Shown: in pieces, positions 63,347-64,000 of the stretch
Position numbering within the stretch: the first letter of the stretch is position 1
Layout of the letters: each line of letters opens with the position of its first letter
Source of the DNA: Acidovorax sp. KKS102
GTDB taxonomy: Bacteria > Pseudomonadota > Gammaproteobacteria > Burkholderiales > Burkholderiaceae_C
Assembly: GCF_000302535.1 (NCBI RefSeq)
Contig: NC_018708.1
Location: 2,170,001-2,234,000, forward strand
Reading direction: 5' to 3'
Length of the DNA: 64,000 bases
Notes under the pieces: generated by a model
Told to the model about the DNA's origin: nothing
What the model saw: only the letters and a program-made list of their open reading frames with translations
The model's database searches: none
Translations under genes and position numbers: made by a program

Positions 63347-64000
63347 ATGACACCAAAGAACTCCTCTGTTTTCTCCGCACGCCGCTCGCTGCTGGTGGCT
63401 GGCGCTACCGCCTTGGCCGCCCCTCTGGTGCTGCGCGCCCAGTCGCCTGCCAAGGTCATCCGCATCGGCTCGCCCGACCTGGGCACCGCCGGCAAGCCTT
63501 CGCCCGGCGGCAGCGTGTTTGCGGTGCTGCAGGCCAACAAGTGGCTGGAAGATGAATTTGCCAAGGACGGCATCAAGATCGAGTGGAACTTCTTTCGCGG
63601 CGCAGGTCCGGCGGTGCACGAGGCGCTGTCGGCCAAGCAGCTCGACATCGTCTCGCTGGGCGACCTGGCCGCTGTGATTGGCCGCGCGCGCGGCCTGCCC
63701 ACCCGCTTCATCGCGGCCACGGGCCGGGGCAGTAACAGCTACCTGGCCACCGCGCCGGGCGTGCACATCAAGACGGTGGCCGACCTCAAGGGCAAGAAGG
63801 TCACGGTGCTCAAGGGCACCGCCTACCAGCGCACGTTCGACAACCTGCTGGCCACAGCGGGCCTGACCGAAAAGGACGTGAAGCTCATCAACATGGACTG
63901 GCCCACGTCCAAGGCTGCCGTAGTGGCCGGGCAGATCGATGCCACGTTTGGCGGCTCGGATCTGTTCCTGCTCAAGGCGCAGGGCGCGCAGATCGCGCTG
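63347..64000 (+). CDS. Sulfonate-type ABC transporter binding protein (partial, runs off window)
   Basis: The first 218 codons of a binding protein related to the one at 59341. It has a twin-arginine-like signal (FSARRSLLVAGATALAAPLVLRA), VIRIGSPDLGTAGKPSPGG, 'IEWNFFRGAGPAVHEALSAKQLDIVSLGDLAAVI' and 'DWPTSKAAVVAGQIDATFGGSDLF'. It follows the ATPase by 36 bp and probably shares the transporter. Confidence 0.87.
   Translation, partial: MTPKNSSVFSARRSLLVAGATALAAPLVLRAQSPAKVIRIGSPDLGTAGKPSPGGSVFAVLQANKWLEDEFAKDGIKIEWNFFRGAGPAVHEALSAKQLDIVSLGDLAAVIGRARGLPTRFIAATGRGSNSYLATAPGVHIKTVADLKGKKVTVLKGTAYQRTFDNLLATAGLTEKDVKLINMDWPTSKAAVVAGQIDATFGGSDLFLLKAQGAQIAL

Overview
The window looks like chromosomal DNA of a beta-proteobacterium of the family Comamonadaceae, probably Acidovorax or a close relative. 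The evidence is high GC with strong G/C third-position bias, gene families typical of that group (NagR-type regulator, FimV/TspA-like protein, Rnk, two-domain universal stress protein, ssuEADCBF sulfonate operon), and two families of short intergenic repeats. There is no prophage, transposase, rRNA, tRNA or CRISPR array. The genus is inferred from memory of these families, not from a search.

Layout. 0-1.2 kb: edge of an aromatic-dioxygenase locus (reductase start, divergent NagR/NahR-type LysR regulator). 1.4-5.5 kb: DUF808 membrane protein, OmpW porin, ergothioneine genes egtD-egtB. 5.5-16.3 kb: structured repeat region, O-acetylhomoserine sulfhydrylase, Ca2+-type P-ATPase, 23S rRNA hydroxylase RlhA, branched-chain amino-acid-type binding protein, TadA fused to a haloalkane-dehalogenase-like domain, LD-carboxypeptidase. 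16.4-23.4 kb: cyclase-FHA protein, penicillin-acylase family enzyme, asparaginase II, L,D-transpeptidase, hypotheticals. 23.4-29.2 kb: beta-oxidation group (acyl-CoA dehydrogenase, APH-type kinase, Crp/Fnr regulator, enoyl-CoA hydratase, 3-hydroxyacyl-CoA dehydrogenase). 29.2-31.5 kb: FimV-like protein. 31.6-37.4 kb: thiamin cluster thiO-S-G-E and thiD plus a CytX-type transporter, with two TPP riboswitches. 37.4-38.9 kb: ferredoxin-NADP reductase and FdxA.

39-64 kb is mostly sulfur assimilation. A leftward operon (TauE/SafE exporter, cysI, DUF934, cysH, cysD, cysN) handles sulfate. After mnmC and yggX come sbp, then ssuE-ssuA-(46-codon ORF)-ssuD-VOC-ssuC-ssuB-ssuF for sulfonates, rnk and a universal stress protein, a flavin monooxygenase gene interrupted by one amber codon, a TauD-like dioxygenase, and a further transport cluster with two binding proteins, two different permeases and one ATPase. 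Together these describe import and reduction of sulfate and oxidative desulfonation of organosulfur compounds to sulfite, which feeds CysI and then O-acetylhomoserine sulfhydrylation (metY at 5.8 kb).

Most notable non-coding signals: a dispersed ~45-60 bp repeat (about seven full copies and a fragment) that has become the N-terminal codons of cysN, supplies start-site sequence to other genes and supplies the Shine-Dalgarno of ssuB; a 164-bp near-perfect palindrome nested inside a second repeat family; a duplicated yggX 3' end whose two copies differ only at synonymous sites; and perfect inverted repeats upstream of the branched-chain-type binding protein gene.
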